64,000 nucleotides of DNA, from assembly GCA_963989385.1 (NCBI GenBank), contig OZ022502.1, positions 52,445,454-52,509,453 of the forward strand. The letters run 5' to 3'. Shown piece after piece: positions 10,925 through 21,024 of the stretch (position 1 is its first letter; each line of letters starts with the position of its first letter). Below the pieces are notes generated by a model, which worked only from the letters and a program-made list of their open reading frames with translations, was not told the origin of the DNA and made no database searches. Position numbers and translations under genes: made by a program. The stretch comes from Ctena decussata (Eukaryota > Mollusca > Bivalvia > Lucinida > Lucinidae).

Positions 10925-10956
10925 TTAATTTTGTGAAACTTAGTCAAGGCTCATTT

Positions 10957-11189
10957 GTTCACAGCATTGTTAGCTTAACAAAGTCATTAGTCAGTGATTA
11001 GTTAAGTCACAGTATACATAGAAGCAATTAATTAATGTGCTAATATTTTTAGCCAAAAAAATGAGAGCTTTTGAACTGCAAAAGCTCCTCACATTTTTTG
11101 GGGCAAAAATAGGCAGCGTTTATGTGTACATTTGAAAATTAAACATCTCGTTAATTAATGACATCATTAGTGTTGAACAGCTGGGCCCA
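10957..11189. mobile_element. M6 foldback copy
   Basis: GAGCTTTTGAACTGCAAAAG centre; right end TGTTGAACAGCTGGGCCC. Confidence 0.75.
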
Positions 11190-11444
11190 CAATACCAAGT
11201 TTTGTGAAGATATTATTTTGCACACATTATTGACTTATGGAAATTCAAAATACTCTTATGGCCACCGTAAGTGCTATGGCATGACTCCAGCATGTCTCAA
11301 TGATGCTAATTAGGTGCTTTTACAGTGAATGGATCCACTTGCCATGTATTTTTTACCTACATTTTCAATATGTGGTAGGGTGCGTTCGGGGAGGGGAATG
11401 AGGAGGGCTATACACTTACAACAGGGAATTATATATGAAGATAA

Positions 11445-11690
11445 TTACTGACTGATTGATTGATTTGTTGCTTAACATATACCGTAAACAGCTATGGTCA
11501 TGTCGGGACAGTCAGTTAACCTTACCACACTATTCCTGTGCAGGCTTAGACCTCCTAAGCGGTTAACCAGTACTAAGTGCACATACTTTCGCCAGCAACT
11601 GACAACTGCCCTTCTTGAATCAGCAGAAGGAGAAATGAAAGTATGTGGCCAGACCGGGTATCAAACCCAGGACCTCTGCAGAAGATAATT
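11445..11690 (-). mobile_element. tRNA-related SINE, 5'-truncated
   Basis: Read on the minus strand: a B box GGGTTTGATACCCGG, then a body with CGCTTAGGAGGTCTAAGCC and a tail ending AAGCAACAAATCAATCAATC. The A box region is lost at the junction with the next element. The same tail alone occurs at 24040-24066. Confidence 0.7.
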
Positions 11691-12070
11691 ATTTGTGTGA
11701 GAGAATCCAAAGTTTCTGTTGAAAGAATTTCAGTTTGTAAAATCATAAAAATATCATAATGCCATTGAAAATTTGGTAGAGCATGGCATACACTGTTTGC
11801 CATGCTCCTATATTAATGATGTCATAAATATTGCCACATTAACTAAAAGTTCACACTGATGTCAAAATGACGTAATCGAGACGTCACTCTGCCAAGGTAC
11901 AAAGCATAAAAGTTCGCAATTCCACAGTTGCTGTGGTAACATATTATGATGTCACTGGTATAGGACCATGGTAAACAGTGTATGCCATCTTCCACCAATT
12001 TTTCTGTGACATCACAAACTAAAATTCTTTCAACAGAAACTTCAGATTTTCTCAAACAGATAATTATTCT
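11683..12070. mobile_element. ~385-bp TIR element
   Basis: About 60-bp arms: AGATAATTATTTGTGTGAGA, TTTCTGTTGAAAGAATTT and the complement at 12000-12065; the inner arms GGCATACACTGTTTGCC and AAACAGTGTATGCC also pair. A related half lies at 15395-15615. Confidence 0.75.
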
Positions 12071-12930
12071 CTAGTCATTTAATTCCGTGCTTTATAAAGA
12101 AAAGAATATGCTTTCTTATGAGTAAATTCTTTTCTTTAAAAGTAAACCCACTTCATCGTCCAGGGAATCAAACAGGGAGTCACAGAAGTCTTTCCCCTTT
12201 GCAAAAATGGCAAAATGGAGGTGAACCCATACATAACCACTGCATTCATGCTGCAATATACTTGTAGTATGATTCGGGATTTTGTAAATATGGTGCAGTA
12301 TCCATGCAGCATTCACACTACTACCCCACTGCACCCTGCAATATTGTTTGAAATGTGCAACTACACTTCATCAGAACTGCTATGCAGACCTGTTGCCACA
12401 AAATTGGAAAGTTTCAAACTCATACTGTATCCATTGTGAAAATCTACAATAATAGTATAAACAGAGAATTAAATTATTTGAGACTGAGTTATAGCTTTGA
12501 GAAAATCACACTTTTCCATTGTATGAATTTCAGGTAGCATCGCACTTATAATTCGAGTTATCCCATGCTCCCCTCAAATTATAAGTGAGATGACACCATT
12601 GATCTATAACCATAGCAACAAGAGCATGTGAGCAGGGGCTCACATATACCCCCGGCCAGCGCCATCGCCTTATATAAACACACTTAATACAAAATTTTAA
12701 AGCAAATGTTAAATAACAGACAGATGAATGGACAATCATTTACAAATACAGTGGAAGGTCTACATGTATAGACAAATACACAATGGTTCCATTAAAATAT
12801 GCAAATTATGTAATCAAAAGAAAATACAAATTTAACACAAAACTTCAACACAAGTTTACAGAAACTTCTATGTCAGTGACACTGACCTAAAGTCAGCAAC
12901 AGCATCCAGATGATGTCAACTAGTCAGTTT
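12070..12930. other. Unassigned intergenic sequence
   Basis: Contains one M1-like scrap near 12120-12210 and a short inverted pair CTTATAATTCGAG/CAAATTATAAG at 12545-12590. No coding supported. Confidence 0.4.
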
Positions 12931-12949
12931 TAATATATAACTAAACCTA

Positions 12950-15170
12950 GTTACATGGCAATCTGGGAAATCTTTGACATAAATTTTCCCATTTATTCCA
13001 TTGGAGATCAAGATGGAAAAACAGAAAAAATGCAAAAGAAGGCAAAAAAAAAAAATCTTAGCATTTTGATTTTCTTTCCAACAATAAACTAGGCCATTCT
13101 CAAGATGTATACAAAATTTGAAGACTGTGGCTCTCTTAGGAACTGAGAAAACTGTGACAAAAATAAATTGGAGAGAAAGAAAAATGGACAAACAAAGGGA
13201 ATGATATGCAGAGGGAAGCTGATACTCTCTTACATGATACATCCAGTCATTTCCAACATTTGCACCAATTTCAAAATCCTAGCAGTTGTGGTTCCTGAAA
13301 AATCTTGGACAGGAAAAAAAAATAATTTTAAAGGAGAGAATGAAAAACTGAACAAACAAAGGGAATGATAAGCAAAAGAAGGCTAATTGTCTCTTACACT
13401 GTACAACTAGTCATATTCAACGTTTGTACCAAATTTCAAAATCCTAGCTGTTGTTGTTCAGAGAAATCTGTGACAAATTTATTTGGAGAGAAAGAAAAAA
13501 TGGACAAAGGGAATGATAAGCAAGAGAAGGCTGATTGTCTCTTACATAGTACAACTAGTCATTTCCAATGTTTGTACCAAATTTCAAAATCCTAGCTATT
13601 GTGGTTCCTGAGAAATCTGTGACAGAAATTTTAATGGAGAGAAAGAAAAAAATGGACAAACAAAGGGAATGATATGCAGGAGAAGGCTGATTGTCTCTTA
13701 CACTGTACAACTAGTCATACCCAACGTTTGTACCAAATTTCAAGATCCTAGCTATTGTGGTTCCTGAGAAATCTGTGACAGAAATTTTATTGGAGAGAAA
13801 GAAAAAATGGACAAACAAAGGGAATGATAAGAGGAGAAGGCTGATTGTCTCTTACAGGGTACAACTAGTCATACCCAATGTTTGTACCAAATTTCAAGAT
13901 CCTAGCTATAATGGTTCCTGAGAAATCTGTGACAGAAATTTTAATGGAGAGAAAGAAAAAATGGACAAACAAAGGGAATGATAAGCAGGAGAAGGTTGAT
14001 TGTCTCTTACACGGTACAACTAGTCATACCCAACGTTTGTACCAAATTTCAAGATCCTAGCTATCATGGTTCCTGAGAAATCTGTGACAGAAATTTTAAT
14101 GGAGAGAAAGAAAAAATGGACAAAGGGAATGATAAGCAGGAGAAGGCTGATTGTCTCTTACACGGTACAACTAGTCATACCCAACGTTTGTACCAAATTT
14201 CAAGATCCTAGCTATCATGGTTCCTGAGAAATCTGTGACAGAAATTTTAATGGAGAGAAAGAAAAAATGGACAAACAAAGGGAATGATAAGCAGGAGAAG
14301 GCTGATTCTCTCTTACACCGTACAACTAGTCATACCCAACGTTTGTACCAAATTTCAAGATCCTAGCTATCATGGTTCCTGAGAATTCTGTGACAGAAAT
14401 TTTAATGGAGAGAAAGAAAAAATGGACAAAGGGAATGATAAGCAGAAGAAGGTTGATTGTCTCTTACATGGTACAACTAGTCATACCCAATGTTTGTACC
14501 AAATATCAAGATCCTAGCTATCATGGTTCCTGAGAAATCTGTGACAGCAATTTTATAGGAGAGAAAGAAAAAATGAACAAACAAAGGGAATGATAAGCAG
14601 GAGAAGGCTGATTGTCTCTTACACGGTACAACTAGTCATACCGAACGTTTGTACCAAATTTCAAGATCCTAGCTATCGTGGTTCCTGAGAAATCTGTGAC
14701 AGAAATTTTAATGGAGAGAAAGAAAAAATGAACAAACAAAGGGAATGATAAGCAGGAGAAGGCTGATTCTGTCTTACACGGTACAACTAGTCATACCCAA
14801 CGTTTGTACCAAATTTCAAGATCCTAGCTATCGTGGTTCCTGAGAAATCTGTGATAGAAATTTTAATGGAGAGAAAGAAAAAATGAACAAACAAAGGGAA
14901 TGATAAGCAGGAGAAGGCTGATTCTCTCTTACACGGTACAACTAGTCATACCCAACGTTTGTACCAAATTTCAAGATCCTAGCTATCATGGTTCCTGAGA
15001 ATTCTGTGACAGAAATTTTAATGGAGAGAAAGAAAAAATGGACAAACAAAGGGAATGATAAGCAGGAGAAGGCTGATTGTCTCTTACATGGTACAACTAG
15101 TCATACCCAACGTTTGTACCAAATTTCAAGATCCTAGCTATTGTGGTTCCTGAGAAAACTTTGACAGAAA
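12950..15170 (+). repeat. Tandem array, ~155-bp unit, about 13 copies
   Basis: Successive GGTTCCTGAG words at 13602, 13759, 13913, 14068 and 14219 give periods of 157, 154, 155 and 151. Unit words: ATTTTAATGGAGAGAAAG, GGGAATGATAAGCAGGAG, CTCTTACACGGTACAACTAG, GTACCAAATTTCAAGATCC. Unit-length variation comes from loss of CAAA. The earliest copies (before 13440) are the most diverged. Short frames in it (KKKWTNKGNDKQEK-type) are artefacts. Confidence 0.93.
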
Positions 15171-15182
15171 AAATGTTAACAT

Positions 15183-15205
15183 ACACACACACACACACAC
15201 ACACA
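15183..15205. repeat. (CA)n microsatellite
   Basis: Directly follows the 155-bp array. Confidence 0.9.
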
Positions 15206-15394
15206 AACATAGTAACGGAAAAACCAAAAACTATATACCCCCTATATACTTCATATACCGTGGGTATAACTATGGAATTACCAACTGTTGTGCTTAGTAC
15301 CTTGGCAGAAATAGCTTACTTATATAGACATCAATATGAACTCTTAGTTGGTATGGTGCAACATATATATGACTTCACTGGTTCTGAGCATGGC

Positions 15395-15615
15395 AAACAG
15401 TGTATGCCATGTGCATTGCAAAAGTAATACAGCATAATTATGCTGTATTACTGTTGCAATGCACATGGCATACACTTTAAAGGCAGTATGGAGGATGGCG
15501 GTTCACAGCCAACATTATAAACACGGAATTAAATGACTTGAGAATTATTATTTGTTTGAGAAAATTTGAAGTTTCTGTTGAAAGAATTTGAGTTTCTTAT
15601 GTCACTGAAAAATTG
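15395..15615. mobile_element. Foldback related to 11683-12070
   Basis: A palindrome at about 15395-15475 centred on AGCATAATTATGCT, with arms GTGTATGCCATGTGCATTGC, followed by GAATTATTATTTGTTTGAGA and TTTCTGTTGAAAG. Confidence 0.75.
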
Positions 15616-15769
15616 GCGGCAGCATGATTTTGAGTTACAGTATTGGAATGGCTGTCCATAAACCATCAACAGAACAACTGGTCCAATGTCAACAGTGCTC
15701 TATTGTGTGTCTGTATATAAAAATGTTCTTATTTATTCATATGTTCTTTTTTTTGTATTAATTCAACAC

Positions 15770-15975
15770 TTGAAGGACAAGAAATGAAAAGTTGAATTTG
15801 CAGACAGCACAGATTCAGATATGACAACTCAAAATGAACCATCTCATCTAGATCTACACCATTTGCAAATTCAACTGTTTTCATTTCTGGTGCTTCAAGT
15901 GTTAAATTAAGAGCTCATAATGAACCACCTCACCTGGATCTACACTGTTTATTTTTGGTACTCTAAAGGTTAATT
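15770..15975. mobile_element. M2 foldback copy
   Basis: CACTTGAAGGACAAGAAATG and GTTGAATTTGCAGACAGC; the arms CATCTCATCTAGATCTACACC and CACCTCACCTGGATCTACAC are diverged. Confidence 0.65.
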
Positions 15976-16129
15976 CCAAATTTCACCAAATTTGGCTGCC
16001 CTAGGCACCTGAAACAGTAATGAAACTGTCAGAGGTCTAAATGTTGTAGATCTTAATATGAATTACTCCTTTTTTTATCAATGCCCTTATACCGCTTTTA
16101 GCTAGAGGATTTGCCAGCTCTATTGATGA

Positions 16130-16472
16130 CTTCAGTCAAACCTGTCTTAAAGGTCACTGTATTGATGGGTCACCTGTCCTTAGCAGGCACCTTTTTGGGC
16201 CCCTAGAACCAAACCACAGTGCAACTGAACCTGTATTAATAGATCACCTGTCTAAAGCATTCAGTTTTTGTGTGTTTCCTTTTTGTGTGTAAACCCGTCT
16301 TACTGTCAAACCTGTCTTAAGGGGTCACCCAAGGGAAACCATAAAATTGGCTGCTTAAGACAGGTGCCCCCATAATACAGGTCTGTTTGCCCTGTATTTT
16401 GGTTCAAGGGACCAGAAAAAGGTGGCAGGTGACCCCTTAAATGAGGTGATCACATAAGCAGGTTTGACTATT
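16130..16472. mobile_element. TIR element, CAGTCAAACCTGTCTTAA ends
   Basis: Left AGTCAAACCTGTCTTAAAGG, right AAGCAGGTTTGACT. Internal repeats of the same word occur at about 16300-16330, and ATACAGGTCTGTTTGCC lies within. Non-coding. Confidence 0.7.
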
Positions 16473-16495
16473 TCTTATTTCTCTACAAAACCTGG

Positions 16496-16680
16496 CCCAG
16501 TTGTTCAAAGCATCATTAGCTTAACGAAATTGCTACTCAAGCATTTGTTAAGCCTTCTAGTACATGTACATACAAAATCAAGTATGCTAATATTTTTTGG
16601 CAAAAAATGGCAGTGTTTTTGTGTACATCTGAAATGTATATATCTTGTTAACTAACGACCTTGTTGGTTTTGAACAAATC
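16496..16680. mobile_element. M6 foldback copy
   Basis: CCCAGTTGTTCAAAGCATCA at the left; the right end has lost the final CTGGG. Confidence 0.75.
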
Positions 16681-16934
16681 AGCAAATCAACCCTGGTTCG
16701 TGGCCTCTCATTAGAGCTGGCTTGGAAAAGTTCACATGCGAGGTTTTTATGGAAATAACTCAAATTATCTGAATTATTCTATTAGAACTAAAAAATGAAC
16801 CATTACTGTGAAAAAAAAAGTTCACAAACAGGTCAGCTGCATGACTTAGTTATAGCTTATTATTATAGTTCATTATTTGGGTCATTTTTCTCCTTCATTA
16901 GGTACACGTAACCTCTTCAATTTATAACTCTTTA

Positions 16935-17130
16935 AGCACCAGTAACGAAATAAGCAGAATTTGCAAACAGCGTAGATCCTAATGAGGCTGCTCCTAATGA
17001 GCCACCTCATCTAGATCTACACTGTTTGCTCTCTATTCTTTGACTTCTCTATATGAAATGTCTTGGACAAGGCATTTTTTTAATTTTTGCAGACGTAAAT
17101 TTTGTCGTCTGCTTTTCGGTGCTTAAAGAG
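16935..17130. mobile_element. M2 foldback copy
   Basis: Fold GAGGCTGCTCCTAATGAGCC, then GCAGACGTAAATTTTGTCGT. Confidence 0.8.
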
Positions 17131-17189
17131 TTAGGCCATATCAAGTCAAAACCTGTGTAATAGAATGCACAGACTTTACATGTCCAGTG

Positions 17190-17335
17190 TGCCGTATAAA
17201 GTTTAAGTATTGAGACAGATAGATCTGAGCAAACAGTTCAGACACAGATCAGACTGTTCCATCTGGAGCAGTCTGATCAGGGTCTGCACTGTTTGCTGTT
17301 CCATCTGCAGCTTTTAGATGTGAACAGCAGACTGT
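17190..17335. mobile_element. M5 foldback copy (partial)
   Basis: CAGATCAGACTG TTCC/GGAGCAGTCTGATCAG hairpin. For the family see 19292. Confidence 0.7.
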
Positions 17336-17342
17336 CCATTTG

Positions 17343-17545
17343 CAGAGCTCCAGATAAGAAGGGGTAACAGGGATAATTTAGGGATAATTTTCCATATTTC
17401 TCCATTAAAACGTATGTTGTGACCCCTCATTAGAAGCGTCTCACCATGACGGTTCTAACAAGGGGTCACAATATATGTTTTTGTTGAGAAATAAGGAAAT
17501 TCATCTTTGTATTATCCTCTATACCCCCTCTTATCTGGAGCTCTG
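17343..17545. mobile_element. M3 foldback MITE, well preserved
   Basis: Family definition: TIR CAGAGCTCCAGATAAGAAGG; arms GACCCCTCATTAGAA; loop around CGTCTCACCATGACGG. Length about 200 bp, almost fully self-complementary. Flanks CATTTG on both sides hint at a duplication. Confidence 0.85.
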
Positions 17546-17594
17546 TCATTTGCCAAGGCTTACCAGGGACTGTTTGTTTAGCATGTATCTCATA

Positions 17595-17830
17595 TGGTGT
17601 ATTGGTACACCTCCGCATTTTCCCCCATTATGTCAAAGGAAGACAACTTCTGTGACTTCCTGTTTGCTTCCATGGACAAAGAAGCCCTCCCGAAAATGGG
17701 GTCCACTCATAAAGAAAAGAATTCTCCTAATGGAGCAAACTCTTTCCTTTAAAAGTTACCCCTATTGAGAAGGGAGGCAATCATGAAAATGGCAGAGTTG
17801 CTCCCCCTGAAAAATTACCCACTGCCCATA
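17595..17830. mobile_element. M1 foldback copy
   Basis: GGTACACCTCCGCATTTT to CTCCCCCTGAAAAATTACCC, with the AGAATTCTCCTAATGGAGC centre. Confidence 0.75.
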
Positions 17831-18014
17831 AGACAGATGTTGCCGAGAAAAGACTCATATGGATCACCTGGAAATTTGGTTTACAATTTCAAATGTACCA
17901 TAAAATGACTTTAGTTGATGTTCATTGGACAGTAACAAGAGATGAAAACAGCAACTGCTTGGCATATGCATAGTGTTAAATATGGAATGGAATGGACTGG
18001 CTGGGATGATCTCC

Positions 18015-18553
18015 CAGGGATACAGATTAGCGGTTGCCCACTCGCCCGCTGCAAGTAAAAAATTGGCTGGGGACCTAAAATTAAAATGACAGTCGCCCAG
18101 CTTGCAATTGTCAGCTGTCAGCGTATGTCTGGCATGTTTTCGGCTTGGAGTAAAATCCGCCACCTCAAAGCGCATGGCTAACTTCCCCGCCGATATCTGC
18201 TTTGAATATTCGGTGTTCCCTCATACTTGTGTGTTGGATTTTACTTACTATTGAGAAACAGCATGGCTGCCTCCATTTGGTAGCTAAAAATCTTAACAGT
18301 TTGTAAATTTTTCGCATATAATGTGGTGATACATCGCTGGTGTTTCACACCCGGTTGCTAAAAGGAAGCAAAACCCTGAAGAAAGGAGGGTTTACTACAA
18401 AGCCTACGGAAACGGCATAATTCTTGCACAGATTCTGAATAAAAAATTCTCAGGTTTTAAATGTGCACCCCTAATTTTCTGGCTGGGCGACTGATTTTCA
18501 GTTTTTAGGGGCCCAGCTTGCTCCTATGTAAAATGAGTTAGATTGTATCCCTG
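18015..18553. mobile_element. 539-bp hAT-like TIR element
   Basis: Ends CAGGGATACA and TGTATCCCTG with about 90 bp of diverged inverted similarity inside (GGGCGACTG, GGACC/GGGGCC words); ATCTCC directly repeated at both flanks (18009-18014, 18554-18559). CAGGG termini suit hAT, though that superfamily makes 8-bp duplications and only 6 are seen. An open frame of about 50 codons (SHPVAKRKQNPEERRVYYKA) without ATG lies at about 18345-18492. I do not recognise it. Confidence 0.6.
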
Positions 18554-18559
18554 ATCTCC

Positions 18560-18985
18560 TGCACTTGATTCCACTGATCTGTGATGGCATTCCGCAAGGA
18601 AAATTTACTCCCCTTGAGGGAGCAAATTCTTTTCGAAAAGGCACCATCAAAGGCTTGGGAAGCAAGTTGCTGCCAATTGAATACACATTATATCCTCCAT
18701 TCCACTCCATGAACTAAACTATGCTATCATGAATTCAAGATATTGATCTGATTTTAACGCTTTTAAATAAAATATTCTATTTCTTCATGTTTTTTTTTTT
18801 TTTATATAACAAATAGCACATATCGTATTCTCATCTATAAGTGTGATTTTTACTACATTTAGTATCATCAACTACATTTAGTATCATCAATTCAAGTCAC
18901 TGAGCTGACTTTAACACGTAATTAAATACGCAAGGCAATATTAAAATTCTATTTTTCATGTTTTTTTTACATAACGAACATAACA
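18560..18985. other. Repeat-like sequence shared with 20680-20800
   Basis: GGAGCAAATTCTTTTC, AGGCACCATCAAAGGCTTGG and ATTCCACTCCATGAACTA have counterparts in reversed M1-like sequence at 20690-20800. A poly-T run and a direct duplication (ACTACATTTAGTATCATCAA, 18854-18891) follow. Confidence 0.5.
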
Positions 18986-18987
18986 AA

Positions 18988-19190
18988 CAGAGCTCTAGAT
19001 AAGACGGCGTATTTGGTGATAATTAGGGATAATTTTTGTTAATTCTGCATAAAAACATACGTTGTGACCCCTCATCTGAACCGTCTCGACGAGACGGTTC
19101 AGATGAGGGGTCACAACATATGGTTTCGATGAGAAATAAGAAAAATTATCCTTAATTATCATCAAATACGCCATCTTATCTAGAGCTCTG
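18988..19190. mobile_element. M3 foldback copy, near-perfect palindrome
   Basis: Arms pair over almost 100 bp around CGTCTCGACGAGACGG. The host sequence (ACATATCGTATTCTCATC) recurs on both sides. Confidence 0.85.
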
Positions 19191-19291
19191 ACAAATATCA
19201 CATATCATATTCTCATCTATCAGCTACGTAACTTACGTCACACTAACTTCGTCATAAAATGTGGCACACAATATCTGCTTTCATTTCAATA

Positions 19292-19528
19292 CCGTAATGA
19301 CCCTAAAATTTCGGACACCTGAAAGTTGGACAATTATTGTTCTGAAATTCTTAGTGGATTTTATACACATTAATGCATCCAAATGATGCTTAGAGAATGG
19401 CTAACATTGTAGACATGATCAAACTGCTCCTGAACTAACATTGTAGACCCTGATCAAACTGCTCCTGAAGGATCTGGGTCTACAATGTTTGCTCAGACCT
19501 GTTTGTCCAAATATTTAGGGTCATTACT
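19292..19528. mobile_element. M5 foldback MITE
   Basis: Family definition: TIR CCGTAATGACCCTAAATATT; inner CAAACAGTGTAGACCCTGAT with GATCAAACTGCTCC; right end CCAAATATTTAGGGTCATTAC. In this copy the inner arm is doubled (two AACATTGTAGAC blocks). Confidence 0.8.
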
Positions 19529-19537
19529 GTAGTTTAA

Positions 19538-19765
19538 GGTGAATGGGAACACTTTCAGGGGAAACTACTCTACCATTTTCACCTTTGCTGCCATTCCCAA
19601 TGGGCTTCAACTCTTAAAGAAAAGAATTTGCTCCTATGGAAGCAAATTCTTTCCTTTAAGAAAAAAGCCCATTTTGGAAGGGCTTCTTTGTCCAGGGAAG
19701 CAAACAGCAACAAACAGGAGTTGTCTGACTCCTTGACTCCCTTTGAAAAACTGACAGAAAAACAT
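19538..19765. mobile_element. M1 foldback copy beside M5
   Basis: TTAA at 19534-19537, then GGTGAATGGGAACACTTTCAGG. The fold is at ATTTGCTCCTATGGAAGC. The right end is degraded. Confidence 0.8.
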
Positions 19766-19834
19766 GGCCATGTACTTAATCACTTTATATAGTTATATAT
19801 TTATATAGTTGAAGCAACATGAAACATGGAAACA

Positions 19835-20150
19835 TAGAGGATCTTACACAAGTGGTCATTTCATATGAAATTTATGAAACTAGCCTTCGGCGAGTTTCAT
19901 AAATATTATGAAATGATCATGAGTGACAACGAGTGACTTTGAAATGACCACAAATGTAAGATTCCATTTATCATAAGACCCTTTAAATGGGGTTGTAACG
20001 CCTTCAAACTGAACATTATTCCAATAAAAAACGCATTGTTAACATGGATGTTGTCAATGACGTTACATGTATGCGCCAAAGTGTTATCACACATGTGGTC
20101 AAACGATTTTTATGACACAACTTTATCCACTGAATAACAGCGACGCCTTA
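19835..20150. mobile_element. M8 element
   Basis: Family definition: AGAGGATCTTACACAAGTGG, then the fold ATTTATGAAACTAGCC/GGCGAGTTTCATAAAT, ACCCTTTAAA, GACGTTACATGTA and TATCCACTGAATAACAGCGA. About 300 bp, no coding. Three copies here. Confidence 0.75.
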
Positions 20151-20442
20151 TGATAAAAAATGTTACAAAATGTTATCATCTGAAAACAGCTTCATATGGT
20201 ATGAGCTTTTGATGCTAATTTTCTAAAGTCGTTTTTTCTTTCTCACTTTACACATCTTTTGGCCCTCATTAGCATAGAGATAAACCAATTCGCTTACTTC
20301 TGTTGTCAGCTGATCCAGTAACATACAAAGTAGCTGTCGACTAAGAATGAAGCCAACAGTATACCAATAACAGTAGATATCACTGTTGTTTATGACCACT
20401 GACCAAGTCGATTGTTTCCATCAACAGCCATTTTTGCATAAA

Positions 20443-20668
20443 CAAGGGAGTAATACCAATTTGCCTACCTATGCTGTCAATACTAAAGGGCTGTTGACCG
20501 AGAATCTGATCCGGTTAACATTACCAATAACAGTAAACGGTACTATTATTAGTGGCTGTTGACTGAGCTGATACTGCTGTCAGTTGTCTCAGTCAACAGC
20601 CATGTTTTGCATGTATGGTAACTGACTAACTTGGTTGACAGCACAGGTAGGGAAACTGGTATTACTGC
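20443..20668. mobile_element. TIR element, TACCAATTTGCCTACCTATG ends
   Basis: Left TAATACCAATTTGCC/ATGCTGTCAA, right TTGACAGCAC/GGGAAACTGGTATTA. The interior is rich in GTTGACTGAG and CAACAGCCAT inverted words. Confidence 0.6.
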
Positions 20669-20922
20669 CATGATGAATATTAACTGAATAAAGGAGCAAA
20701 TTATTTCCTGCAAGAGTACCATCCCAGGCTCTGACAGCAAACTGTAGCCACCAGGGAATACAGACCATCTCATCCATTCCATTTGCGGCTTTGAACTATG
20801 CAAGAAAATAATCTTAGTTTAGTTCAAACTTACAACGAACAGGACTAATTGGTTTTCTTGTTACAGTTTATGGTGAAATTAATGATGTTTAAATGTAAGC
20901 TTCAGTTTAAATCAAATAGATG

Positions 20923-21024
20923 TTAACTCAAAAGATTAAGAGACTGAGTCAAGATGTTTATGTCTATTTCTGTAAGTGTCTTGGCTATCCTAACATGCTC
21001 TGGAGTCAGTTCTTCACTACACGT
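20923..21024 (-). CDS. SETD4: SETD4 exon 8 (terminal, stop codon)
   Basis: Acceptor TTCTGTTTCAG is followed by 33 codons (TCSEELTPEHVRIAKTLTEI, then DINILTQSL) and TAA at 20925-20923. It matches the TEELKILRASAETLHSLQ helix that ends vertebrate SETD4. I saw no clear AATAAA shortly downstream on this strand. Confidence 0.9.
   Translation of the reverse strand, partial: TCSEELTPEHVRIAKTLTEIDINILTQSLNLLS

Noticed and set aside
13130..15170. CRISPR-like array
   Set aside because: Units are continuous 155-bp tandem repeats with no distinct spacers, in an animal genome.
18345..18492. Gene call for the KRKQNPEERRVYYKA frame
   Set aside because: It has no ATG and lies wholly inside a TIR element; kept only as a finding.
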